Assembly: GCA_020746875.1 (NCBI GenBank)
Contig: JAGTJL010000006.1
Span: 620,001-684,000, forward strand
Direction: 5' to 3'
DNA length: 64,000 nt
DNA from: Rhexocercosporidium sp. MPI-PUGE-AT-0058
Taxonomy: Eukaryota > Ascomycota > Leotiomycetes > Helotiales
The notes beneath the pieces were generated by a model that was not told the DNA's origin, made no database searches, and saw only the letters and a list, made by a program, of their open reading frames with translations. The position numbers and the translations under genes were made by a program. This document shows positions 44,851-55,034 of the stretch, one piece after another (within the stretch, counting starts at the first letter, position 1; each line of letters opens with the position of its first letter).

Positions 44851-46457
44851 GAAGTGCAGTGGGGCGGGGACAAAGCAAAGGACAAAAGTATCGAGCAAGC
44901 CGGTAAGTTCAAAATGACAGACCAGAAGCTTGTTGTCAGAGAGAACTGGAAATACGAATCTCGTCCATCTCGGTGGTTCAATGTTTTCGGCATATAACCC
45001 GCCATGACCGGGTATTGCAGAAGTCATCCATCCATTTGGATAAACGGCAGATGAGGTGAGGAGAGCAATCTCGGTTTCGCTAATGAAGAGTGAATTATAA
45101 TTTGACTTTGCACTGCCTGGCCGAAGTTCACTGCCGTCGCGATGCCATTCTGAAAGATAGGGGAGAAGTCTGCGCCTCTGCGCTCACTTTACTTCGTGAC
45201 ATATCGAGGAGGCCTGTCATGTGACAAGCAATGTGGAAGTCCCGGATGCTCGCGAGAACACTATGACTCCTCTACAGCCGAATGTTTAGATATTCATATC
45301 GTCGATTATTCCAAAGAAAGATGACTATTGCAGAAGAGCGAGGTTTATCAGATCACTGTCGATGTTCATCTATCTTTGAATAGAAGGACAGATTTCCACA
45401 GGAAGGAGCCGATTCATGCCTCGTCTCCACCTCTCCAAACTCTCAGATGTTTGCTGACAAACCTTCCGTCGCATTATACCACCAGCCACCATTTTTCGTC
45501 TCCCAAAACACTCACGACACACTGCCACTCTCCAAACTCTCCTCAGCAGCAGCCACAGTGCCGTATAGCCGGGTCTCACATATCAATAGGCGCCAAGCTA
45601 TATCAACACATGCAGTTTTGATTCGCCAAGGGAGGATACCGACTGGTTCATTCGTGGGATGATACCCCTCACTAAGCCAAGGATCTTGGGTGGGGAGGGG
45701 GCAGTCCTTTCAGCTGTTCAAGGATCCTGTGCAAAGCGCGCTCTTATGCGGGATTAACATCCTGAAGCTTTTCCCGAGAAGAAAGAAACTGAACACATCG
45801 CCATGCTTTCCGGAGAATGGAATGGCATGGCCAAATCGGTGTTTGCCCTAGTAGATACAGAAGAGGTTTGCCTTTTTATAAATTAAAAAAAAAAGGAAAA
45901 AGAGGGAATTCAAGCCACAATCGTAAGAAGAGGGGTTATGGAGGGGTAGTAACAGCAAGACATGGCCCAAGATATTCATTCATCTTGACCGTTGCAAGTT
46001 GACCCCCTAGTCTTAGAGTTTGCGGGCCTTCCCGCATATCAAGAGCTGGTAGTGTCGTCCCTGCTGATCTTTCCCTACAGTTCGTTGACTGGCGGTGGCT
46101 GGAGACGTGCTGGATGATCCCCTGAAGTCTCTTCGATTCCATAGATCAATGCTGCAATTTCCGAAACCGTGGCTATGTGAACTCTATGAAGCAATAATAA
46201 AACTCGCAAACAAAGAAGACCGTAAATGAGCCGTTGTATCTCAGTCGGCTAGGTATCCCGGCGCCTGCTTTGACACGCACTGAGTGCCTAGTCTGTCGTG
46301 CATAGCCCTCGCTCTTGGAACAGAGTGATAACCACTTGGCATTTAAACCCCTCCATTCTCCATTCATCATATCTAAAATCCATTCTATTCCTCTCACTTT
46401 TCTAGATCCCTTTCACTTTCCTCCACAGCAAAAACACCAATAAACAAGGCATCCACC
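44851..46457. other. Long intergenic stretch
   Basis: About 1.6 kb. An A-rich run (aaattaaaaaaaaaaggaaaa) occurs near 45880-45900. Short frames lack motifs. The pyrimidine-rich sequence just before 46458 (ctttcctccacagc) suits a leader. Confidence 0.4.
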
Positions 46458-47491
46458 ATGTCGTTCTTCAGTAAGATGACCAAGGAGTTCGAGGGGATGA
46501 TGAAGAAGGATGAGAAGAAGGACGGGTCACCAGCTCCAACAAGTGAAGCTAATAGAGGTAATTTCTATGTCCCGCGCGATCTCTATGCACGCCACTGACG
46601 CTGTGATACCTGTAGGCTATGGTGATCAGCCACAGTACGGAGGCTATCAAGGAGGCGCTCCTCAGCAAAATTATGGTGCGCCGCCACCACAATTCAACAA
46701 CCAGCCATCATACAGCAGTCCTCCTCCAAACCAGTACAGCCCAGCACCAAGCCAGTACTGCGCTCCCCCTCCTCAGCAATACGGCAGTCCCGCTCCAACC
46801 CAGTACGGAGCTCCTCCTCCTGCACCATACGGCAGTCCTGCTCCCCAACAGTACGGAACTCCTGGTGGACTCCCACCTACCCCTCAGGTTCCTCAGGGAT
46901 GGCAGCCTCTGTGGGACCCCGTCGGTAATCGTTGGGCATACCTCGAGCAGTACAACAGCAAAGTGAGCTGGAACGTCCCAACGGGTCCTTCATATCCTCA
47001 ACATGATGACGCGAGTCGCGGTATAGGCGGATATGGTGGTGATCACGGCTCCGGCGGATATCCAGGTGGTGCTGGTGGATATCCAGGTGGTGCTGGCGGT
47101 TACGGTGCGCCGGGAGGATACCAGCAGGGAGGACAGGGAGGATACCAAGATCCAGCCAAGCAGAAGAGTGATGCAAAGAAGAACATGATGATGGGCGCAG
47201 CTGCTGGTGTCGCTGTTGGAGCTGTTGGTGGGGTTTTGATTGCGAATGCTCTTGGTATGACTTCCAATATTCCTACACTTTGTTCGTTATGGATGCTAAT
47301 GCAACACATTAGATGACGATGACAACCATGGAGGACAGCAGTACCAGAGTCAGCCACCTGGAATTGGAAGTGGAGAGCTGCCAGACGAGGATCGTGACGG
47401 AAGCTCCGTGAGCAGTAGCGACAAGGAGGAGGTCGAGGAGGCTAGACGGGAGTATGAGGAAGCCTATGAGGAAACTTACGGATCTGATTGA
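46458..47491 (+). CDS. Low-complexity protein with WW-like and glycine-zipper segments (305 aa)
   Basis: Exons are 46458-46557, 46616-47254 and 47313-47491; introns of 58 bp each keep phase 1. The N-terminus (MSFFSKMTKEFEGMMKKDEK) is charged. Next is a tandem P/Q/Y/G-rich array with PQQYGSPAPTQYGAPPP-type units. A WW-like segment VPQGWQPLWDPVGNRWAYLE follows, with two Trp and conserved spacing, then repeated GGYPGGAGGYP units. A glycine-zipper stretch (GAAAGVAVGAVGGVLIANAL), likely membrane-active, precedes an acidic tail ending in EEAYEETYGSD. I cannot assign a function. It could bind proline-rich partners and membranes. No lesions are seen. Confidence 0.82.
46680..47150 (+). repeat. Tandem amino-acid repeats within the WW-like gene
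   Basis: The coding sequence holds degenerate P/A/Y/G units, then two near-identical copies of a ggatatccaggtggtgctgg-type motif at about 47057-47098. This is a low-complexity internal repeat, prone to length change. Confidence 0.7.
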
Positions 47492-48595
47492 CAACAGTCT
47501 TGAGGGCAGGATGAGAGGTTGCGTGCTTTTTAACTAGATAGCGAGATTTAAAATGCAAGCGTGGCTTTTGTTTTGAAATCGTTGACTTCCTGGTACCCTA
47601 TCTCTCTGGCCAATGCAGGAATTGTAAGTGGCCATGCCGCCCAAAGCTGTCAAAATCAATAGCTTTCCTGCGTGTATATGGAAGAGATCCTTCCCGTGGT
47701 TTGTTCGAGAGAATGCTGGTCAGGACTGGGAGGATAAGTTGGGCGGGGTTTATGCGGGGTAGCTCCGACCGACTACCTTGGATTTACAGTCTTCCTCCAT
47801 CCACAACTGAGATATCACATGATCATTAGTTCTCATGTGGAGTCATCCCATCAGGGCATTGCGTGTGGCATATAAAAGAACCTCAGTAGCACGCTTCTGG
47901 GATCCAGAACAAGCTATTCGCAAACAAAGTCTGTTCATCGAGTCTGGTGACGAAATTCCAAATGCTTGCTTATAGAGCATTGCAACCGCTTGGCTCATGA
48001 GATGTGCGAGCATATTAGATCATAATCATGCAAGATCAAATGAACGCCATGTTCCTTTGCAGTTACGTCTAAGCAGTGACGACATTGACGACCTCGAGAT
48101 CTTGTTCCCTTGCGCCCCGACCTGTCGCTCTTGATCCACTCGACAACACACTTTGCTCCGAATGAACCATATCACAGCCATTCCTCATTAGTCTACTTTC
48201 AGAAAGTGCAATTTGCAGAAATCATGCTCAAGCTGGTTCAGATGTTGCCCCTACTTGATATCGACGAGTAAGCACAATATGATTGACAATCTGGGAATGC
48301 TCTCAACACTTGGCTACTGACTCCATCTGTTTGAGATTCCCATTCTTTTTGTTTCCAACAAAAACTCATAAGTTCAAATGCTTTTTTAGAAGACAGAATG
48401 GAGCCACATACCTTTATTTCGGTGGATATTCCTTCCCACTTCAACACCATGATTCTACAAGCAGGCGTTCCTCCGCCGTCCTCCTTCATGCCCCCCGAAC
48501 ACTTTTCTGCCAATGATCAAACTTGTTAACGGAGTATTTCTCAACGACATAAATTTATAGATTATTCCGAATCCCCCCCCCGAATTTGACTGGAT
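47492..48595. other. Non-coding intergenic region
   Basis: About 1.1 kb with no credible gene. A run of nine C (ccccccccc, near 48575) lies just before the FAD-binding remnant. Confidence 0.35.
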
Positions 48596-48599
48596 CCAA

Positions 48600-48720
48600 A
48601 CTTGAAAGCGCCAAGACATCTCCGATGAGAATCGCCATGTTGGGAGGAGTTCAGCGTGGACTGGCATTCATCATCGGGCTTCTTGACCGGGCGCTGGACT
48701 TCCATGTCTATGAAGCTAGT
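48600..48720 (+). pseudogene. FAD-dependent monooxygenase N-terminal remnant
   Basis: The frame reads RIAMLGGVQRGLAF, IIGLLDRALDFHVYEAS. This is the beginning of a salicylate-hydroxylase-like flavin fold, in which the motif is normally GGGxxGL; here the third Gly is replaced. Downstream (48720-49400) I see only short frames with several stops and no convincing continuation. I treat it as a truncated, decayed copy. Confidence 0.4.
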
Positions 48721-50075
48721 GTTTGTACCAAAGATTATGTAAAGATTTTGTTCTACTTTGTATTAGTATCGCTGTGCTGTCATGTGTCTATGAATCCAAA
48801 ATCGCTTTCCTGGCTGGATGGGAGCACTTCCAAAGTTTCCATCGATGAGACACAGATACTACTTCTGCGGTAAGACCATTCTGACGCTTTTCAACGTGGA
48901 GTGTGATCCAACATGTAATAGGACATATCATTTAGATCCACGACATCGCAGCAGTGAACGTCTCTGCCACATCCGCTTCCGCCGTCTTCAAAAACATGGT
49001 CACTAAAACGTGGAAGATACACGGTGTCAGTTGCGGTAAGTGCAAAAGATTCATGCTGGGGAACTCTTTGTATATAATAAGACTTCGGAGATAGAAAATT
49101 GGACTGGAGATTGTGCATCATGGACGTTTCTCCGTCCTCTTACGGAGCTGATACAAGCGAGGAAAATCACGCTTGGTGCCAAAGTGAAGGATCTACGTCA
49201 TATGCCGGAAGAAAACGTGGGATCTGAATTTCGTAAATGGTAAGTGTCTAGTTGTCGATACGGTGGTGTATTATGATGTGATTAGGTCCCGGGTGAGGAA
49301 GGTGTTGTTGGAGAAGGGGAAGGAAACTGACGCGTTGCCTAGTATTCTTCGACTGCCTCAACACAGACTTCAAGCGATCTAGATGTCGGACTAATGGCTG
49401 ATACCGCATCAAAGCAAGCGCTGGGCGAATTTAGGACTTAAAGATGCCTTGATTCTTTCCACACTTCTGGCGAGGGATCAAGGATGTTTTCAATGGGTAG
49501 GATGAGATGAAGATACCAAGTACTAAAAAGGGTTGTAACTACAACTAAGAAGGTTGGAAGATTTACACTTTTATAAGAACACTGGGAGGTGAGTCTGGGA
49601 AAGCCAAGAAAAATTCGCTAGGAAGATATGGCAGAATAATATGGGAAGTAGATCTTGCAGGAGAGATAGGGAAGGTGCGGGACTTAGTGTCGAGAAGAGC
49701 AAAAGGCGGTATATGAGATCACTAGACTAAGAATCTCATGGTAGACAAAAGACATTCGCAGAGACAAGATTTCCATTCGGTGTGATTGATTCCCGTACCT
49801 CACTGTGGAGTTCAACTACCCATCATCTCGCACCAACAGAGCCGAAGCCCTCCGAATCAGTCCAAATTACTGTCAATCAACGCCAGGCACCGATGCAGAG
49901 TCCCTTCATCCACACGAGTGTTAGAGGGCCAGTGTGCAGGTTCAGCCAGGAAAGGGATAATATTAGGATCACTGTTGATCGACATCAATCTCGGAAGCAT
50001 CTATGCCACCCGACACCCATATTAGCAGCTCGTCCTTTAAGAGTACCAACTTCCAACGCTTCTAAGGCTATAAAG
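48721..50075. other. Non-coding region downstream of FAD remnant
   Basis: About 1.35 kb. Short frames at 49040-49380 (for instance DCASWTFLRPLTELIQA) could be decayed pieces of the same enzyme or of an unrelated gene; none is strong enough to call. Confidence 0.35.
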
Positions 50076-50952
50076 TCAAAACAACGACTGAAGACTTACA
50101 GCAGGATAATACCACTCATGAAACCTCTCCCTGTTGTACGGCTCATAACTCAACCTCATGACCAACTCGACGAAGACAACGTCAGCAGTTAGGACGAACT
50201 TCCACAACAGATACGCCTGCATCTTGCTTCTCAGCGCTCTCGCTACAGGGTCTACTCCATCTTCAACAGCATACACCCATCTGCGATCGAGCATCGTGTC
50301 AAAGACTTCGAGAAACCGAGCCATGACTTCCGGAATGGTGATGGCCTTCTCGCGCCAGACGGCAAGGCGTTGGACTCGGTTGAGATTTGTCATGAGGGCG
50401 AGGAAGTTGGGGTTTGAGGACCAGGCTCGGAGGAGAGGGAAGAGGACGCCGAGGATCAGGTATTTGAGGAGAGCGGAGGATGCTGAGAGGATGGTGCGGG
50501 TTATGGCGGCGTGGGCGGTTGGGAGGGTGTTGTTGGGAGTTGGGAGTCTCGAGAGGTAGATTGCTGAGAGGCGGCTGGCGGTGCTGAGGGGGAGGCGGCC
50601 GTAGTGGAATGCGAAGGGCTGTATTGGATTGAGTTGTTAGCGGGGTGTTTCTTTGGAGGTAGGATGTTGGTGGTGGACGAGGGTACGAGTGTGAGGGTTC
50701 ACACTTGGTGAGCATCGTACTTTGAGGGAGTAATGTTATGGAAGAATGAAGAGGAAGACTTGCTTTTGCGACCTCGACCCAGTACCATAGGTTGAGAGTC
50801 TGGTTTTCTACTTCAACCACTGGGATAGAAATCCCGTTGTCGTTGATAGAAGGTGGCAGCTCTTGTGGGTTGTGCTGTTGTCGTTCTTGTAGCTGTTGTG
50901 CCTGTTCCTGGCATTCTCCTTGTTGAGACGCCATGTTGTCCATGTTGTCCAT
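50076..50952 (-). CDS. Two-helix membrane protein, function unknown (243 aa)
   Basis: Exons are 50952-50764 and 50618-50076. The start is ATG 50952 (MDNMDNMASQQGECQ); the frame upstream has only TTG. The N-terminus is Gln-rich (QEQAQQLQERQQH). The body (PFAFHYGRLPLSTASRLSAI) is followed by a hydrophobic helix (SALLKYLILGVLFPLLRAW). A basic stretch (NLNRVQRLAVWREKAITIPE) comes next, with a second helix near the C-terminus (LLWKFVLTADVVFVELVMRL). The intron appears to use a GC donor (AAA|GCAAGT, acceptor TACAG), which keeps phase 0; a weak GT donor upstream is an alternative. A second tight frame overlaps it but is Pro/Arg-rich noise. I do not recognise the family. Confidence 0.65.
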
Positions 50953-51593
50953 GATTTTTGATCTGGATGCTTCCAGTTGTTGGAGCAATTCGAAAGAAGA
51001 AAATACCTTTCGGTTCAAGGAAGCCTTTAGGTTGTCGCTCAAAGCAAGGGGAAGCTAGTGCGAGGTGAATATTGATATTGACAATACGCGAAGGTGAGTG
51101 GCATTTTAGTATTGTATTTGAAGTTAATTTCGAGTTCGCGTTAAACAAGACTATTACCAGGACGCTGACCATTAATGCAATATGAATGACCAGTAGGTGA
51201 GAGATGTAGGACTAGATAGGACGTGCTGCATCATTTCATCACAAATGAGGTTTGATCACGGGCAGAGTAAAGTTTAAGCAGACAGTGACAGACCTAGCTT
51301 AGAAGCACAAAGGAACGACTTTGACCGCAAAGAAATACGAAATATATAGTAATGACCAAGTGTCTTTAATAGTCAAACGCACAATTATAGTTCAAGTATC
51401 AAGAGGGCTTAGGCATAGAATGTCAGCCACCTACAGCTCCTTTTATGTGTTGAATATCGGTACTTACCACTTTCCTGTGCTATAAAACCCTCCAACGTGC
51501 CTCTTTGTGATCACCATACACCTTGAACCAATTAACCTTGTATCTACCCGTAGGTAGAAGCGTTGTCATTACTCATACCTATCTTACATTCAA
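50953..51593. other. Intergenic region between two minus-strand genes
   Basis: About 640 bp between the membrane-protein gene and the 3' end of the TPR gene. No gene recognised. Confidence 0.35.
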
Positions 51594-51617
51594 CCCCCCC
51601 CCCCCCCCCCCCCCCCC
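51594..51617. repeat. 24-nt poly-C run (poly-G in transcript of TPR gene)
   Basis: An uninterrupted C homopolymer lies six bases beyond the stop codon of the minus-strand TPR gene. In its 3' UTR this would be a G24 run, capable of G-quadruplex folding. Such runs are error-prone in sequencing, so its exact length is uncertain. Confidence 0.8.
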
Positions 51618-51623
51618 ATGAAG

Positions 51624-53027
51624 CTACACTTTTCCTTGCACACGCTTCAATGCTGAATCAGCATTATCTACCCCATCTTGAAATCCAATTGCCTTAGCTA
51701 AAGCCTTTGCCTCCTCGAACCTCTTCCTGGCTTCTTTAAAATTCCCATCCATCTCCGCAAATTCGCCGAGGTTATGTGTTGCTACCGCACAGCCAACATC
51801 ACATTCGTCATTCCGGTCAGGAGGTGTGATCTTAGATGCTACTGCTATGGCTTTCTCGGCCCAGAGACGAGCGTTTTGTATTAGTACTGGCCGGGAGGCG
51901 GCAGGTGTATTGGTAGGAGGAAGTTGTTGGGCGAGGGATATGGAGAGGTTGTTCACTGGACATTGTGAGTATGGTTTGGTCTTGTAAAGTGGTGGTCTGG
52001 CTTACTTAGTACTGCTGTATGGCAACTCGCAGGTGGTGATTGTGTCAAAGCTTGAAGGAATAGAGGGGCAGCGAGATAGTGCTGGTTCTTCTCCTCGTAA
52101 TGTTGTGCGAGTGCTATTTCTCGTCAGTCTCTCAGGTCTGTACTCCATTGCCTAAAAGAAATCAACAAACCTTCAAAACTCCCACCAATCTCCTCAGCAC
52201 TCAACCACTCTCCCTCTCCCTCTTTAACTCCCTCTTTCTCCCTCCTTTGCTGCTCCTTCAAAACAGTTTCCACTGCCCAAACAAGCCTCTCCTCAGCATT
52301 CTCTTTCTCCAACACAAATTCATTCGCATACAGCTCCCCGAGCTTCACACTAACACCCACTGTTTTCCCCAATATCCTCGTCCTCCTCCCCTCGTTCCCC
52401 TTGACATCCCCAAACTTATCCACCCATTTCATATTATCTGCCTTGACGATCTCCAAGATATCAATCGCCTTCTTGTACTGTTGCACCTTCTCCATCAGCG
52501 CCGCTATTTGAATCTTGACTCCGATAATCTCGTCTGAGAAAGGGTCCATCCCAACTTCGTCTGCGACGCGCAGGGCTTCACGGTAGTATTTTACGGCGTT
52601 CTTGGGTTCAAGGGAGATGTTGGTGTAGTAGAGGGCTTTGCGGAGTTGTTTGGCTACGGGCTCGGGGTACTTGTGAAAGGCCCCTATGATGTAATTGTGG
52701 TAGATGTAATTCGAGTACATGAGTGTGCCGGCTCCAAAGAAGATGCTGCAAGAATTAAACATATAATTAGCAAAAACCTCGGTGGTAATTGAATGATGGG
52801 GTGTGAGAGGAGTGCCATTGAGGTACGTACAAGAACACAGCACCAGATACTGAGAAAGGATAGGCTTTGAACAGCTGCTTTGATGCTCTCCAGAATGACT
52901 GTGAGGATTTATATCTGCGCTGTCGCATCTGGTGCGAGAGGCTGTTCTGGCGCATAGCTTCTCTGCGCTGTTGTTGTAGGCATTGCGCTGCTGGGCGCAG
53001 GGCGCTTCTCAAACGTGGTGTGAACAT
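51624..53027 (-). CDS. Mitochondrial TPR protein (Mgr3-like)
   Basis: Four exons (53027-52831, 52745-52171, 52113-52006, 51955-51624) give 403 aa; all introns are GT-AG and phase is consistent. The N-terminus is Arg/Ser-rich (RLRSALRPAAQCLQQQR), a mitochondrial targeting signature. It is followed by one hydrophobic segment around the exon 1-2 junction (SGAVFFIFFGAGTLMYS). The rest is helical tetratricopeptide-like repeats (KALYYTNISLEPKNAVKYY, IQIAALMEKVQQYKKAIDI, YLAAPLFLQAL, ATHNLGEFAEMDGNF). Architecture and conserved phrases fit fungal homologues of yeast Mgr3, a substrate adaptor for the i-AAA protease of the mitochondrial inner membrane. The match is from pattern memory, so function is probable rather than proven. 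Confidence 0.85.
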
Positions 53028-55034
53028 GGTGGAGATTGTCCGGCATATGCCCACGGATTTGCTTTGTAGTTCAAGATAAGCCCCTTTGTTGACAGAGCTC
53101 AATGGATGGTTTGCTTGCTGGAGGATTTCTGGATGGCTTCTTGTTGATGAGGTCAGTCGGAACATAGATTCGAGTGCCGACTGAAGCCTAAGGCGACAAG
53201 CGAAGATCTATGCAATCGATAACGATTACACTGTAAAATGTCAACAAAGCTCACCTAAAGTTCACTTTGTCCCTTTCCCCCCAAATTTGACACACAGCCT
53301 CCGTCCTATTTGCAACATGTAATAACAAATTCCACCATGTTCAAAATCTATGAAATAAATGTGCCCAGTATCTTAATCAGTAGCCGTAAATGCATCCCCA
53401 GGAACGCTTTGTTTTCCTCCTTGGACCGACCGTAAGCGAGAAGCCTGGTGTAGCATGCTCTGTTTGATTCATTCCCAAATTAATCTTCTTCAAGTCGCAG
53501 CCAAAATATCAAGGACAATTATTCCGACGCACAAACATAGTCTCCCTTCCTATCGGTTTCTTGAATCATTTGCCTTTCAATTTCTCATCACCTCGTACAG
53601 AGTAGAAGCCAGTTACAGCACGTCTCCGCAGCAGTACGTACAGTATAACTAAGATTATGGCTATGTATATACATAGTTGTGATACCACGCAACACGATTC
53701 ATCACGAGAAGAGTTTGACATGTCTTTTGAGCATGCCGTACTACAAGCTTGCGTCATTCTGGTCTGATGTTTGTTTCTTCTGTGGATTCTAGGTGCATAG
53801 ACAATTGCTATGACGAAGTACTTCTCTGAACCTGTCAGGTCGTATGCTGAACTAATATAGTTTTGGGCATCGATGCAGAGATTGTCTCGTCGGCCACTAA
53901 CTTAAGAAAATAAAAGGAGTGTTCAAGAGCATAGTCGCCAACAAGAAGTATCAAGAAATATGAATTGAACGTGTCAAGCTACGTGATCGTGATACACACG
54001 TGAGTATCACGAGGTGACTTTCCTGAGGCTTCAGCCCCCAATCTCTGCTGTTGGCAACGGAGTCAAAAGCAAACATCGATCCTATTTCCCACTTCTCCCC
54101 CTCTTTCTCCTCCTACTATGATGATCGCTTCATCTGGTCTCAATTTCCCGGGCGTTTCCGTGCATTCCGGAGGCTCAAAACTTCAAGCAGCAGCAGGTCA
54201 AAGTCGACCATGGTCATGTCGCTCGCTCCTGACACGGTGATTCTGCGGTGAAGCATGTCAGGGGAAGGGAAGATAAGCCTGTCCTGTTGCCTATTTCTTC
54301 GGTTGCACGCCTCACTTTTCTTGGGCTCCGGGCGTAGTACTGTATGCAGGGCGTCCATCTGTCGCACGCCTCACTCATCACTTCAAGTCAACCCAACCCA
54401 ACCCGACCTTCTTTCGTGTATCTCTTTTCGCTTCACCAGACTCAGATAAATCTCTCATGCAAATTCTTGTTATGCTGTTCTCGTACACGCGCATTTTCTC
54501 CTCTCTTCTCTTGATTCGATGACTTGACCGCTGCTCTGTTTGCTGCCGCGTTGCTTTCACATCCTCCAATCACTGCGCGGATCATCTAAGTCAGGGCTTC
54601 GCCCGACTTGCTCACCGAAATCCTGGTCAGCCAGCCCGGCCCAACCCAGCCCCTCAACGTAGGACGGTAGGCAACCCATTACATTTCCCACACAATACAG
54701 TCCGCAATATAGCTCGAAGTCTGCCTTGTTGTCGTCCGTATCTCTGCGAACCAGTATTTTCCTGCACCTCCAAATCCAGCGGCATCACGATCTCACTGTC
54801 GCCCAGTACCTGTAGAGACGGACAGACGACGACGTAAGGTCTCACGCCCACTGCTCATGAGCAAATACCAGCTCTTCTTAAGCCCCACTGCTGCAAGAAC
54901 CTCCACGAGCTTGCGGTCGTCCGAAAAAAGTCGCCGAGTCGTGATTGATCAATAGATTGGTTGTGGAAAATAGCACCGGTTTGATCATTCTTGACGATCC
55001 TATGTGTTGTCCTAACTAATGCATTCCAGGCACC
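53028..55034. other. Long intergenic region, divergent promoters
   Basis: About 2 kb between the TPR gene and the zinc-finger gene. A 63-codon minus frame (53757-53566) with one hydrophobic stretch is a weak candidate only. Pyrimidine-rich tracts (54050-54120 and 54480-54560) may belong to a long leader of the zinc-finger gene. Confidence 0.4.

Noticed and set aside
46215..46300. tRNA-like phrase (ccgttgtatctcagtcggc)
   Set aside because: No matching T-arm (GGTTCGA-type) or acceptor stem follows.
50299..50760. Long Pro/Arg-rich reading on the minus strand
   Set aside because: It is the shadow frame of the membrane-protein gene across its intron and second exon; the other frame gives hydrophobic helices and a consistent protein.
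53566..53757. 63-codon minus frame with one hydrophobic stretch and several Cys
   Set aside because: Too short and without motif, splice or neighbour support; it could be real but cannot be supported.
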